The translations under genes were made by a program, and so were the position numbers. From NCBI RefSeq assembly GCF_009811315.1, contig NZ_BLID01000015.1, forward strand, positions 1 to 57,907: a stretch of 57,907 nt of DNA, written 5' to 3'. Below, one piece after another: positions 49,080 to 57,887 of the stretch. This DNA is from Vibrio atypicus (GTDB lineage: Bacteria; Pseudomonadota; Gammaproteobacteria; Enterobacterales; Vibrionaceae). Below the pieces are notes generated by a model, which was given only the letters and a program-made list of their open reading frames with translations, was not told the DNA's origin and searched no databases. How positions within the stretch are numbered: the first letter of the stretch is position 1; each line of letters opens with the position of its first letter.

Positions 49080-50480
49080 TTAGAACAAGCGGTTTAAACC
49101 ATTCAGTGCTGCAACGCGATACGCTTCAGCCATTGTCGGGTAGTTGAAAGTGGTATTGACGAAATACTCGATGGTATTCGCTTCGCCTTTTTGTTCCATG
49201 ATCGCTTGGCCGATGTGAATGATTTCTGCTGCACGCTCACCAAAACAGTGAATGCCTAAGATTTCTTTTGTCTCTCGATGGAAGAGGATCTTCAAACTAC
49301 CGATGTCTTTGCCTGCGATTTGCGCGCGAGCCAAGTGTTTGAATGAAGAGCGTCCAACTTCGTAAGGGACTTTCGCCGCAGTCAGCTCTTGCTCCGTTTT
49401 ACCTACAGAGCTGATTTCTGGAATGGTGTAAATACCCGTTGGGATATCATCAATCAGATTACCATCGGCTTGACCTTTATTGATTGCTTGCGCCACAAAT
49501 CGTCCTTGGTCGTATGCCGCACTGGCTAGGCTTGGGTAACCAATCACATCACCCACTGCGTATACGTGATCGACTTCTGTTTGGTAATTGCCATCAACTT
49601 TCAACTGTCCACGAGAGTCTGCCTCTAGCCCAACCGCTGATAAGTTAAGTTTGTCGGTATTACCCGTTCGACCATTGGCATAAAGAATACAGTCGGCTCG
49701 CATTTTTTTGCCAGATTCTAGATGCACAATCACACCATCTTCTGTGCCTTCAATTTTCTCAAAGGTTTCATCGTTGCGTATTACCACGCCACTGTTCCAG
49801 AAGTGGTAAGAAAGCGCGTCAGAAACTTCGTTATCGAGGAATGAAAGCAGTCGGTCACGAGTGTTAATCAGATCGGTTTTGACGCCAAGCCCGCGGAAGA
49901 TAGATGCATACTCACAGCCGATAACCCCCGCACCGTAAATGATGATATGACGAGGATCGTGTTTAAGACTTAAGATGGAATCACTGTCGTAGATTCGCTC
50001 ATGCATAAAGTCGACATTGTCTGGTTGATAAGGGCGTGAGCCAGTTGCAATGACGAAGCGGTCTGCGCTGTATGTCTCTTCTGTGCCATCACTCTGCATA
50101 ACGGCAATTGTGTACTTATCGACAAAGCGCGCGGTACCAAAGATCAGTGAACATTGGTTACGGTCGTAAAAACCTTGTCTTAAGCGGGTTTGCTTGTCGA
50201 TGACTGACTTTGCATGGCCAAGGATGTTAGAAAAGGTGGAGTGTAAGCTAGTGTTGTTATGACAAAATAGCGGGTTGTTATTGAACTCGATGATACGGCT
50301 TACCGCGTGGCGTAATGCTTTAGAGGGAATGGTTCCCCAGTGAGTACAACCACCACCGACGCTGCTCTCTTTCTCAACAATGGCAACATTCAACCCCGCT
50401 TTGGTTAATCCCATCGCTGCCCCTTCACCGCCGGGGCCACTACCAATAACGATTACATCAAAGTGGTTACTCTCCGCCAT
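49080..50480 (-). CDS. sthA: Soluble pyridine nucleotide transhydrogenase
   Basis: A 466-residue flavoprotein that moves reducing equivalents between NADPH and NADH. The FAD site is GSGPGGEGAA, the former redox-disulfide region reads GGGCTHWGTIPSKALR (only one Cys retained, as usual in SthA), the NAD(P) site GAGVIGCEYA, and the late FAD motif YAVGDVIG. It is divergent from fabR, as in E. coli. The synonym udhA is common. Confidence 0.96.
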   Translation of the reverse strand: MAESNHFDVIVIGSGPGGEGAAMGLTKAGLNVAIVEKESSVGGGCTHWGTIPSKALRHAVSRIIEFNNNPLFCHNNTSLHSTFSNILGHAKSVIDKQTRLRQGFYDRNQCSLIFGTARFVDKYTIAVMQSDGTEETYSADRFVIATGSRPYQPDNVDFMHERIYDSDSILSLKHDPRHIIIYGAGVIGCEYASIFRGLGVKTDLINTRDRLLSFLDNEVSDALSYHFWNSGVVIRNDETFEKIEGTEDGVIVHLESGKKMRADCILYANGRTGNTDKLNLSAVGLEADSRGQLKVDGNYQTEVDHVYAVGDVIGYPSLASAAYDQGRFVAQAINKGQADGNLIDDIPTGIYTIPEISSVGKTEQELTAAKVPYEVGRSSFKHLARAQIAGKDIGSLKILFHRETKEILGIHCFGERAAEIIHIGQAIMEQKGEANTIEYFVNTTFNYPTMAEAYRVAALNGLNRLF

Positions 50481-50768
50481 AGCTCTTTTCCTTGTTATAT
50501 TGTCTTAACATTGCTGTAGCGAGATTTTAACTGATTCCTTAGTTGGGTAAATGAAAAGCGCACTAGAGAGTCGTTGAGATCACGTAGAATCAAACAAATA
50601 TCACAAAGGGTATGCTGTATATCTCTAATTAGAAGCGAAAAGATTGAAAATTGGCGCTAACTCGGTTTAATTGCCCATCGGTAGTCACAGAGCGACATTT
50701 TTGGCTTATTTCCCTAGGTCAATCGTTGTATATTAATGGCTACTAAGATAAGAAATAGAATAACAATT
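50481..50768. other. sthA-fabR divergent promoter region
   Basis: About 290 bases without a gene. It must hold the sthA and fabR promoters. No clear FabR-type palindrome or -35/-10 pair stands out. Confidence 0.4.
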
Positions 50769-51410
50769 ATGAAATCCATGGGAATCCGCGCACAGCAAAA
50801 AGAAAAAACGCGTCGTTCATTAATTGATGCAGCGTTTAGTCAGCTCAGTGCCGATAGAAGCTTCTCAAACTTAAGTTTACGCGAAGTCGCTAGAGAGGCG
50901 GGTATTGCACCAACTTCATTTTATCGTCATTTCAAAGATATGGATGAGTTGGGCTTAACCATGGTCGACGAAGGAGGATTATTACTTCGTCAATTGATGC
51001 GTCAGGCTCGCCAACGTATCGTTAAAGAGGGTAGTGTGATTCGCACATCGGTAGAAACCTTTATGGAGTTTATCGAGAGTAGCCCTAACGTCTTTCGCTT
51101 ATTGCTACGTGAACGCTCCGGAACGTCGGCTGAGTTTCGCGCTGCAGTAGCTAGAGAGATCCAACATTTTGCAGCAGAGTTGACTGAATATCTAATTGGT
51201 ACAGGGATGACCCGTGAAGAGGCGTTTACTCAAGCCGAAGCATCCGTCACTCTGGTTTTTAACTCTGGTGCTGAAGCTTTAGATTTAGATGGACGTGCAC
51301 GTGATGAACTCGCGGAGCGTCTAATAATGCAATTGCGAATGATGGCCAAAGGGGCTTATTGGTATCGCAAAGAACGTGAACGTAACCGATTAAAAGGTGG
51401 GATAGATTGA
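50769..51410 (+). CDS. fabR: TetR family repressor FabR
   Basis: A 213-residue TetR-type repressor of unsaturated fatty-acid genes (fabA, fabB), responsive to acyl thioester composition. The N-terminal GIRAQQKEKTRRSL and REVAREAGIAPTSFYRHFKD helix-turn-helix, and the LLLRERSGTSAEFRAAVA segment are nearly identical to E. coli FabR. The start is ATG 50769 or 50778; both fit. It overlaps yijD (TGATG). Confidence 0.95.
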   Translation: MKSMGIRAQQKEKTRRSLIDAAFSQLSADRSFSNLSLREVAREAGIAPTSFYRHFKDMDELGLTMVDEGGLLLRQLMRQARQRIVKEGSVIRTSVETFMEFIESSPNVFRLLLRERSGTSAEFRAAVAREIQHFAAELTEYLIGTGMTREEAFTQAEASVTLVFNSGAEALDLDGRARDELAERLIMQLRMMAKGAYWYRKERERNRLKGGID

Positions 51411-51796
51411 TGTCGAATGAAGCAAACCAAGTTAATCGTGGTTCTGAGAAGAAAACGCTCGTATTAGCTCTTGTTGCTGGTATGTGTGGTGACGCGATGT
51501 TGTCATGGCTGACAATGAGCGAAGTTTCTTTCTCTATTTTTCCACTCATTGCTCTCGTACTAGCTGTACAAACTCTGTATCAAGAATATTTAAGTAAACC
51601 AGTATCAGAAGATATCCCGCTCATCGGGCTAGCTTGTTTCTTTGTTGGTGCATTTGGTCACTCTGCTTTCATCAAAGCTCAGTACCCTGATGCAGGCTCT
51701 AACATGTTGGCGATCTTCATTACCTTGGGTCTTTTGGTTTGGGTAGCGAAAAAGCTTGGCTATATGTCTCGCCCAACAGCAACTAGCGCTGAGTAA
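51410..51796 (+). CDS. yijD: YijD (DUF1422) inner-membrane protein
   Basis: A 128-residue protein with four transmembrane segments (GDAMLSWLTM, LIALVLAVQTLY, FFVGAFGHSAF and a last one near residues 98-114). It follows fabR with an overlapping stop/start, as in E. coli. Function unknown. Confidence 0.9.
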   Translation: MSNEANQVNRGSEKKTLVLALVAGMCGDAMLSWLTMSEVSFSIFPLIALVLAVQTLYQEYLSKPVSEDIPLIGLACFFVGAFGHSAFIKAQYPDAGSNMLAIFITLGLLVWVAKKLGYMSRPTATSAE

Positions 51797-51810
51797 TTTT
51801 GATTAAATAG

Positions 51811-51837
51811 AAAAACGAGCCAAATGGCTCGTTTTTT
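51811..51837. terminator. Bidirectional terminator between yijD and trmA
   Basis: Twelve-base perfect arms (51811-51822 and 51825-51836) around AA, with T7 tail, between convergent genes. Confidence 0.9.
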
Positions 51838-51856
51838 TATGTCTATATCTTGGTGG

Positions 51857-52966
51857 CTACGCTTTACGCTCTAGTAGCACACCCGCTTCCATGTGGTGAG
51901 TAAATGGGAATTGGTCGAAGAGAGCGAATCGAGTAACGTTGTGAGTCTCGCTCAGAATATCTAAATTTTCTTTTAGGGTTTCTGGGTTGCAAGAGATATA
52001 CATAATACGCTCGTAACCTTGCACCATTTTACAAGTGTCGATGTCCATACCAGAACGCGGTGGATCAACGAAGATGGTGTTGCAGTTGTAGCTGTTTAGA
52101 TCTACACCTGCATCTTTTAAACGGCGGAACTCACGCTTACCTTCAATCGCTTCGGTAAATTCTTCCGCAGATAGACGTAGAATTTGTACGTTATCAATTT
52201 TGTTCGCTGCAATGTTGTACTGTGCCGAGACAACAGAAGGTTTTGCCAATTCTGTAGCTAAAACACGATCGAAGTTTTGCGCTAGTGCCAACGAGAAGTT
52301 GCCGTTACCACAGTAAAGTTCAAGCAAATCACCTTGGCTCTCTTGAGTACAGTCGACAGCCCACTCCAGCATTTTCTCCGCTACTTTACCGTTAGGTTGT
52401 GTAAAGCTGTTCTCTACTTGTTGGTAGATGTATGGCTTGCCATTGACATCTAGCTTTTCGATCACGTAGTCGCGGTCTAATACGATCTTCATCTTACGTG
52501 CACGGCCAATGATGTTTAGGTTGAAGCCTTCATCATTTAAACGCTGTTTGAGTGCTTTCGCGTTTTCAATCCACTCTTCATCAAGCTGACGGTGGTAAAG
52601 CAGTGAAACAAGAATTTCACCACTCAATGTTGATAAGAAATCCACTTGGAAGAGTTTGCGACGTAGCGACTCATTGTCTTTCATCGCATCGACTAGTAGT
52701 GGCATCAAATCATTGATTAAACGGCTGGCAGCAGGGAATTGGTCAACACGGTATTTTTCACGCGTCTCTTGATCGAACATGATGTAATACAGGTCTTCAC
52801 CTTCATGCCAGACACGAAACTCAGCACGCATGCGATAGTGCTGCTCTGGTGATTCGAACACTTCAAGCTCTGGCACATTATATGGAGCGAACATCTCAGT
52901 TAGACGTTCAACTTTCTCTGCCAGTTGTTCTTGGTAGCGTTGTGGGTTTACATCAAGAGTAGCCAT
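51857..52966 (-). CDS. trmA: tRNA (uracil-54-C5)-methyltransferase
   Basis: A 369-residue enzyme making ribothymidine-54 in the T-loop of tRNA. The SAM motif is ELYCGNGNFSLAL, then FVDPPRSGMD and the catalytic Cys in YISCNPETL. The ATG at 52966 (MATLDVNPQ) has AAGGTAAG upstream and gives the usual length; the frame is open farther upstream without similarity. It is divergent from btuB, as in E. coli. Confidence 0.96.
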   Translation of the reverse strand: MATLDVNPQRYQEQLAEKVERLTEMFAPYNVPELEVFESPEQHYRMRAEFRVWHEGEDLYYIMFDQETREKYRVDQFPAASRLINDLMPLLVDAMKDNESLRRKLFQVDFLSTLSGEILVSLLYHRQLDEEWIENAKALKQRLNDEGFNLNIIGRARKMKIVLDRDYVIEKLDVNGKPYIYQQVENSFTQPNGKVAEKMLEWAVDCTQESQGDLLELYCGNGNFSLALAQNFDRVLATELAKPSVVSAQYNIAANKIDNVQILRLSAEEFTEAIEGKREFRRLKDAGVDLNSYNCNTIFVDPPRSGMDIDTCKMVQGYERIMYISCNPETLKENLDILSETHNVTRFALFDQFPFTHHMEAGVLLERKA

Positions 52967-53150
52967 GATTCTTACCTTTGGGTTATTGCCTGTGCATGGT
53001 GCGTTTTGTTTGAGAGCGCAGATTTTATTCAATCCCTGCTTGATGTCCAGCATTGCATGGTAATCACTGCAGAAACCTGCTGTAAAACTATAGCTTATAC
53101 CAATCTTAACTAGACAAACTATCAATAGCTTAATACCATCTGCCCCAAGC

Positions 53151-53332
53151 TGGTGCTATCTAGATGTATAGATGGCTGAATAGGGAATCTGGTGAGAATC
53201 CAGAACTGACGCGCAGCGGTAAAGAGAACGAACCTCCAAATGACACTGCACAGAGGACTGTGTGGGAAGTCGGAGAAGTAGGATGAATGTATCTATCTAT
53301 ATTCAAGCTCTAAGTCCGAATACCTGCCAGCA
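53151..53332 (+). promoter_or_regulatory. Cobalamin riboswitch (adenosylcobalamin-responsive)
   Basis: The conserved order of a cobalamin element is visible: GGTGC near 53153, AGGGAA (53181), GGTGAGAATCC, ACTGACGCGCAGCGGTAA, the B12-box-like ACTGCACAGAGGACTGTG, GGGAAGTCGG and AGTCCGAATACCTGCC at the end. No U-tailed terminator follows, so control of translation of btuB is more likely than attenuation. The element precedes btuB by about 67 bases. Confidence 0.92.
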
Positions 53333-53399
53333 GCTGAGCCCAATACTGGAAGCAAACGCTTCAAGCTCGGTAGGATTTTCGCGATTTAGGACTATAAAA

Positions 53400-55322
53400 A
53401 TGAACCGATCTATTTTAGCGGTGGCCGTGGCGTCGCTGCTCCCTTCTACCTATACCTTAGCCCAAGAAGTCTCTGTTGATGAGACTGTTGTCGTTTTCGC
53501 CCGCAGTGAAAACGTCAACACGATTTCTGATATTCCTTCGAATGTCGTTGTTATCTCTCGTGATGAAATCGAGAAGAGCGGTGCAAAATCACTGGAATCA
53601 TTATTACGTGGCCGCTCTGGTATTCAGGTGTCCGATTCCAATAGTGGCCCAGCGTTTTCAATTCGCGGCTTTAGCGGTGAGCAAGCATCAAGTAACACCT
53701 TAGTTATGCTCGATGGACGTCGACTAAATTCACAGGACTTGGTAGCGCCAAATTTAAGTTTTGTTCAACTTGATGATGTCGAAAGTATCGAGATCTTGTC
53801 AGGAAGTGCAGGGGTTTTGTATGGTGATCAAGCCGTGGGTGGCGTCATTAACATTGTTACTCGCTCTTCGAAAGAAAACCGAGTGGGAGTAAGTACTTCT
53901 TACGGCAGTTTTAACTCAACGGTGCAAAATATCTCAGCATCTGGCCCTATCAATGATGCATTTAGCTATCGCTTCTCTGCAACTCAAGATAACTCAGATA
54001 ATTACCGAGATCATAATGCCAGTCAAAATGGCTCAGTATTAGGTCGCGTTGACTATCAAGATGAGTCAAAGAAACTATTTATTGAGTTGGCTTACTATGA
54101 CGTTGAGCGCGAATACGCAGGTAGCTTAACGGAAGAACAGTTTAAGAAAGACCCTAGCCAGGCTAACACCGCTTATCCTGATGATCATAATCACGCAATT
54201 ACGCGCGCGGTTCGTTTGGGGTATGACCAGCAGTTATCTCATAACTGGCTTCTAAAGAATGAAATTCTTTTTGACGATACCCAGGAGCGTGGTGTTGCGT
54301 GGGGAAGCAATAAGGAGGCTAAAGGTGGCCAGCTGTTTTATGCAGGTCAAGTGGAAGGTGGCTTCGAGACTGATAACGGGGCGGCGAACTTAATCGTAGG
54401 TATAGACCTCTCTCGAAATAACTATGAATACTTGGGGTCTTGGACTGATCGTGAGAATGAGCAAAGTTCGTGGAATACATACGCTCGCTATACGCACCCT
54501 ATTCTGGATAACCTAACGCTAAATTTCGGTGGTCGCTATGCTTCCGTTGAGGATGATATTGAAGATGCTGCTCAGTTCCCAGATGGAGAAAAGCTAAAAG
54601 AAAACGCTTCTGCCTATGAGTTGTCTGTAAATTATGCGTTAACCGATAACTCGCGCCTTTATGCGCGCACGGAGAGTAACTTCCGTTTTGCTAAAGTATC
54701 TGAGCAATCGTATACCCAGCCAGGTGTGAAAGGCCTTAAGCCACAAACTGGTCTCTCTAACGAGTTAGGTTGGAACTTCTATCAGCCAACATACAGCGTG
54801 GGCGTTAATTTATATCATCTCGAACTTGAGGACGAAATTGTATACGCGACAGATCCTGGTACGGGGAATGGAGCGAATATGAATGCGGATGCTTCAACTC
54901 GTAAGGGTGGCTCAGTAACGGGTGAGTTATATGTGCTTCAAGATATCCTATTAACAGCTGAGTATAACTACGTAGACGCAGAATTTACTGAGGGTGCAAA
55001 TAAAGGTAACCAAGTCGCTTGGGTTGCCAAGAACACTGGTAAATTAGGCTTAAGTTACGACATAACCCAAAACTTTGATCTGTATACCGACGCGACATAT
55101 ACCGGTAAGCGCTATGAAGATGGCGACCATGGTAATAGTAAAGATAAGTTAGATGCTTACTGGCTGGTGAATCTGGCTCTAAACTATCGTTATTCAGATT
55201 TAGCTCTTTCCCTTCGCGCTGATAATTTATTTAATAAACAGTATGCCAGCTACGTATACTATGGCGGTTACTATTCAGGAAATGAGCGTGCTTATTATTT
55301 AACAGCAAGCTACCAATTCTAA
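53400..55322 (+). CDS. btuB: TonB-dependent vitamin B12 receptor BtuB
   Basis: A 640-residue outer-membrane receptor. The signal peptide spans residues 1-21 (cut after TLA), followed by the TonB-box-like DETVVVFAR, the plug (about 35-150, SGSAGVLYGDQAVGGVINIVT motif) and a 22-strand barrel ending in aromatic YQF. The riboswitch directly upstream and the trmA-btuB-murI context identify the substrate as cobalamin. The ATG at 53400 has AGGA eight bases upstream. An in-frame ATG at 53283 lies inside the riboswitch and would spoil the signal peptide. Confidence 0.93.
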   Translation: MNRSILAVAVASLLPSTYTLAQEVSVDETVVVFARSENVNTISDIPSNVVVISRDEIEKSGAKSLESLLRGRSGIQVSDSNSGPAFSIRGFSGEQASSNTLVMLDGRRLNSQDLVAPNLSFVQLDDVESIEILSGSAGVLYGDQAVGGVINIVTRSSKENRVGVSTSYGSFNSTVQNISASGPINDAFSYRFSATQDNSDNYRDHNASQNGSVLGRVDYQDESKKLFIELAYYDVEREYAGSLTEEQFKKDPSQANTAYPDDHNHAITRAVRLGYDQQLSHNWLLKNEILFDDTQERGVAWGSNKEAKGGQLFYAGQVEGGFETDNGAANLIVGIDLSRNNYEYLGSWTDRENEQSSWNTYARYTHPILDNLTLNFGGRYASVEDDIEDAAQFPDGEKLKENASAYELSVNYALTDNSRLYARTESNFRFAKVSEQSYTQPGVKGLKPQTGLSNELGWNFYQPTYSVGVNLYHLELEDEIVYATDPGTGNGANMNADASTRKGGSVTGELYVLQDILLTAEYNYVDAEFTEGANKGNQVAWVAKNTGKLGLSYDITQNFDLYTDATYTGKRYEDGDHGNSKDKLDAYWLVNLALNYRYSDLALSLRADNLFNKQYASYVYYGGYYSGNERAYYLTASYQF

Positions 55323-55329
55323 ATACCTT

Positions 55330-55353
55330 AAACCGCCTCCGGGCGGTTTTTTC
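55330..55353 (+). terminator. Terminator after btuB
   Basis: Eight-base perfect arms AAACCGCC (55330-55337) and GGCGGTTT (55342-55349) with a TCCG loop and T6 run. The next gene starts 20 bases later, so it depends on read-through or an internal promoter. Confidence 0.85.
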
Positions 55354-55372
55354 TTACCGATAGATAAAAAGC

Positions 55373-56053
55373 ATGAAAAAGAATGTCATTATCAGTTGGT
55401 CGAGTGGCAAAGACTCGGCGTTGACTCTAGAACGCTTGCAGAAAGATCCAAACTATAATGTTGTTGGGTTATATACCAGCTACGTCAAACATGAAGTGCC
55501 CTTTCAGGCAACGCCTCTGTATGTGTTAGATCTTCAAGCTCAATTACTTCGGCTACCACTGATTAAAATAGAACTTCCGGAAATCTTTCCATCGAATGAT
55601 CTTTATCAATCGACAATAGTGAAAGCGCTAAAGCAGAGTCACCTAACCATTGATGCTGTGGCTTTTGGTGACATGTTTTGCAATGGTATTGCCGAATATC
55701 GTCGTAGCTATATTGAACCTGCTGGGTGGGAATGCGTTTTCCCTCTTATGGGAGAAGAAACCAAGCAACTAGCGAATGAAATCAATGAGCGAGGAATACA
55801 CACTCTTGTTGTGACCGTTGACCGAGATGTATTGAGTGAGGAGTTCTGTGGTCGTTGGTTTAATAATACCTTGATAAGTGAACTGCCAATCAGTATTGAT
55901 CCTTGCGGTGAGAACGGTGAATTCCATACTCTGGTCACTCATACCGAAAGCTTTCAAGGTCATTTAGAGCTAAAGCTAACCCATATTGAACGAGGAGAAC
56001 GTTTTTCATATCAACGTTACACGGCCAAGAGATTGCCAAATAACTTGTTGTGA
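55373..56053 (+). CDS. COG2102/DUF71 ATP pyrophosphatase, B12-associated
   Basis: A 226-residue protein of the PP-loop adenine-nucleotide-hydrolase fold. The PP-loop reads WSSGKDSAL (residues 8-16), and AFGDMFCNGI, EPAGWECVFPLMG and CGENGEFHTL are family motifs shared with diphthine-ammonia ligase. A bacterial subgroup next to B12 genes has been predicted to act in cobalamin salvage, perhaps amidation; that fits the location after btuB. The reaction is not proven. It is followed 37 bases later by murI. Confidence 0.85.
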   Translation: MKKNVIISWSSGKDSALTLERLQKDPNYNVVGLYTSYVKHEVPFQATPLYVLDLQAQLLRLPLIKIELPEIFPSNDLYQSTIVKALKQSHLTIDAVAFGDMFCNGIAEYRRSYIEPAGWECVFPLMGEETKQLANEINERGIHTLVVTVDRDVLSEEFCGRWFNNTLISELPISIDPCGENGEFHTLVTHTESFQGHLELKLTHIERGERFSYQRYTAKRLPNNLL

Positions 56054-56090
56054 GTATGATTGCCACATCTACTTACATGAGTTAGTGAAC

Positions 56091-56879
56091 GTGTCTAATA
56101 AAGCAAATATCCTTATCTTTGATTCTGGTGTCGGTGGGCTGTCTGTCTACCAAGAGATTGTTGCCAAGCTGCCACAACTGGATTACACCTACATCTTTGA
56201 TAATGAAGCATATCCATATGGGGAGTTAGCACATGATACGTTAGTAACTCGTGTTGAATCTCTCGTTAAGCAGATGGTAAAAGAACAAAGTATCGATTTA
56301 GTGGTGATTGCTTGCAATACAGCGAGCACGATTGTTCTTCCGACATTAAGGTCTCATCTCTCTATCCCCGTTGTAGGTGTTGTACCTGCGATTAAGCCTG
56401 CATCTAACATGGCAAACAAAGCGGTTGGTCTGATTGCGACACCAGCGACAATCACCAGAGAGTACACCCATGACTTAATTCGCAGCTTTGCACAAAGTAA
56501 ACCAGTCGAAATGCTAGGCTCTACGCGTCTGGTCGATATTGCGGAAGAAAAGCTGCGAGGTAATCCCGTTGATCTGTTAGAGCTCGAGCGAATCCTTAAA
56601 CCAATGCAAGGTAGCGTCGATGTGGCGGTATTAGGTTGTACTCACTTTCCATTGATTAAAGATGAGATTCAATATGTTCTTGGGGAGTCTGTGCTGCTGG
56701 TGGATTCTGGGGAAGCAATAGCGAGACGCGTAAGTTCATTGCTAGAAATGGTAGATAGTGAAGAAATAGGAGAGCGTCAAATTTTCTCAACGACTCCCCC
56801 TTGGGAAGAGGGAGCCTTAAATCAAGCACTGAGTCCGTTAGGTTTTACGCCTGTTCAGCACTTTCCGTTGACGATTTAG
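56091..56879 (+). CDS. murI: Glutamate racemase
   Basis: A 262-residue enzyme supplying D-glutamate for peptidoglycan. Catalytic cysteines lie in ACNTAST and LGCTHFPLI, and the DSGVGGLSVY start motif is diagnostic. The start is most likely GTG at 56091 (V-SNKANILIF); no in-frame ATG fits, and a GTG at 56085 is an alternative. The C-terminus overlaps the convergent RRM gene by 35 bases. Confidence 0.93.
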   Translation: MSNKANILIFDSGVGGLSVYQEIVAKLPQLDYTYIFDNEAYPYGELAHDTLVTRVESLVKQMVKEQSIDLVVIACNTASTIVLPTLRSHLSIPVVGVVPAIKPASNMANKAVGLIATPATITREYTHDLIRSFAQSKPVEMLGSTRLVDIAEEKLRGNPVDLLELERILKPMQGSVDVAVLGCTHFPLIKDEIQYVLGESVLLVDSGEAIARRVSSLLEMVDSEEIGERQIFSTTPPWEEGALNQALSPLGFTPVQHFPLTI

Positions 56880-57294
56880 GGTCATTAGCAATACGAACTT
56901 TTAAAGTTCTCTGCATATACTCATTCTCATTTAACGCTTCAATGGCAGCTGGTGCGTCAGATGCAGCCATAACAACAAAGCCAAAGCCTCGTCTTTTACC
57001 TGTTCGTTTATCTTTCATTAAGCGGACAGCGAAAACCTCCCCATGCTTAGAAAATAGCTCTTTGACATTAGACTCGTTTGCTTTGTATGGCAGGTTGCCG
57101 ACATAAAGCGTGTTAGTTGAAGGATCATTAAGTGGCGCGTCGATTGGAGTGGTGTTCGAAAATTTGATAACAAAAGCGCAAGCAAAAACACCAATCACAA
57201 AACTAATAGCAGGCGAGATTGCAACCTGCGAAAAGATGATTGCACCTAAGATTGCGACGGCGGCAACCATTAAGGTCGATTTGTTTGAGTTCAT
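56845..57294 (-). CDS. Membrane-anchored RRM RNA-binding protein
   Basis: A 149-residue protein. Two hydrophobic segments (about residues 8-24 and 27-44) precede one RNA recognition motif (about 63-138) with RNP2 LYVGNLPY and RNP1 RRGFGFVVM. Bacterial single-RRM proteins exist, but the membrane anchor is unusual. The ATG at 57294 is chosen over a TTG at 57306. It lies between murI and the rRNA operon; orthologues occupy this place in other vibrios (recalled). RNA target unknown. Confidence 0.85.
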   Translation of the reverse strand: MNSNKSTLMVAAVAILGAIIFSQVAISPAISFVIGVFACAFVIKFSNTTPIDAPLNDPSTNTLYVGNLPYKANESNVKELFSKHGEVFAVRLMKDKRTGKRRGFGFVVMAASDAPAAIEALNENEYMQRTLKVRIANDPKSSTESAEQA

Positions 57295-57475
57295 ATTAGA
57301 ATACAACTGTTAGTTTACGAAAAAAGTAATGTCTACTGTTAACAAAATAGACACAGAGATATTACGTATATGGTTGTTGTTTTTCCAACGCATTGATGTG
57401 ACATGACTCAAATGTTGAAATTTTATTCTATTCCAACTGTTTTGTTTCCTTTTTGACCAAACGGAAATTAAATGC
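57295..57475. other. Region between RRM gene and rRNA promoters
   Basis: About 180 bases, AT-rich, with no gene. It likely holds the RRM gene promoter and the UP-element and Fis-binding region of the rRNA operon, but no single site is clear. Confidence 0.4.
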
Positions 57476-57485
57476 GAAAAAACGC

Positions 57486-57513
57486 TTGTCATCTTCAGTG
57501 ACCTCCCTATAAT
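57486..57513 (+). promoter_or_regulatory. rRNA operon promoter P1
   Basis: TTGTCA (57486-57491), 16-base spacer, TATAAT (57508-57513), then a GC-rich discriminator (GCCGCCTC). This is the classical rrn P1 design, sensitive to ppGpp and initiating-nucleotide levels. Confidence 0.9.
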
Positions 57514-57589
57514 GCCGCCTCACCGACACGGAGTGAGACGAAAGTCACACGGCGAGTCGAAGGGAGAAAAAGAAAGTTTGAAAAAACGC

Positions 57590-57617
57590 TTGACTCTCTA
57601 GTTGGGAAGCGTAAGAT
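57590..57617 (+). promoter_or_regulatory. rRNA operon promoter P2
   Basis: TTGACT (57590-57595), 16-base spacer, TAAGAT (57612-57617). About 104 bases after P1, the usual P1-P2 distance. Both promoters are preceded by the same 13-base sequence GAAAAAACGCTTG (57476-57488 and 57580-57592). Confidence 0.85.
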
Positions 57618-57664
57618 ACGCACCCCTAGCAACGAGGTGCTAAGCGCAGCGGATGTTAGAAAAA

Positions 57665-57676
57665 GCTCTTTAAAAA
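57665..57676 (+). promoter_or_regulatory. boxA of the rRNA leader
   Basis: GCTCTTTAAAAA resembles the rrn boxA (TGCTCTTTAACA) that loads the Nus antitermination complex. It sits in the leader between P2 and 16S. Three stems follow, the clearest with ten-base arms at 57805-57814 and 57820-57829. Confidence 0.8.
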
Positions 57677-57887
57677 TATAGACCTATCAATCTGTGTGGG
57701 CACTCGTTGATGATAATCCAATTAGATACCTCGGTATCAAATTAGGTTTCAATGAAACGAAGTGACCAATACAAATAACCTCGGTTATTTGGCACAGTCA
57801 ATTCATTATCGTTCTGTTGGAACGATAATAGCTTTAAAATTACACAGTAGTTTTGAAGTCAGTATTCATTGAGCCGAACAAAATCTT

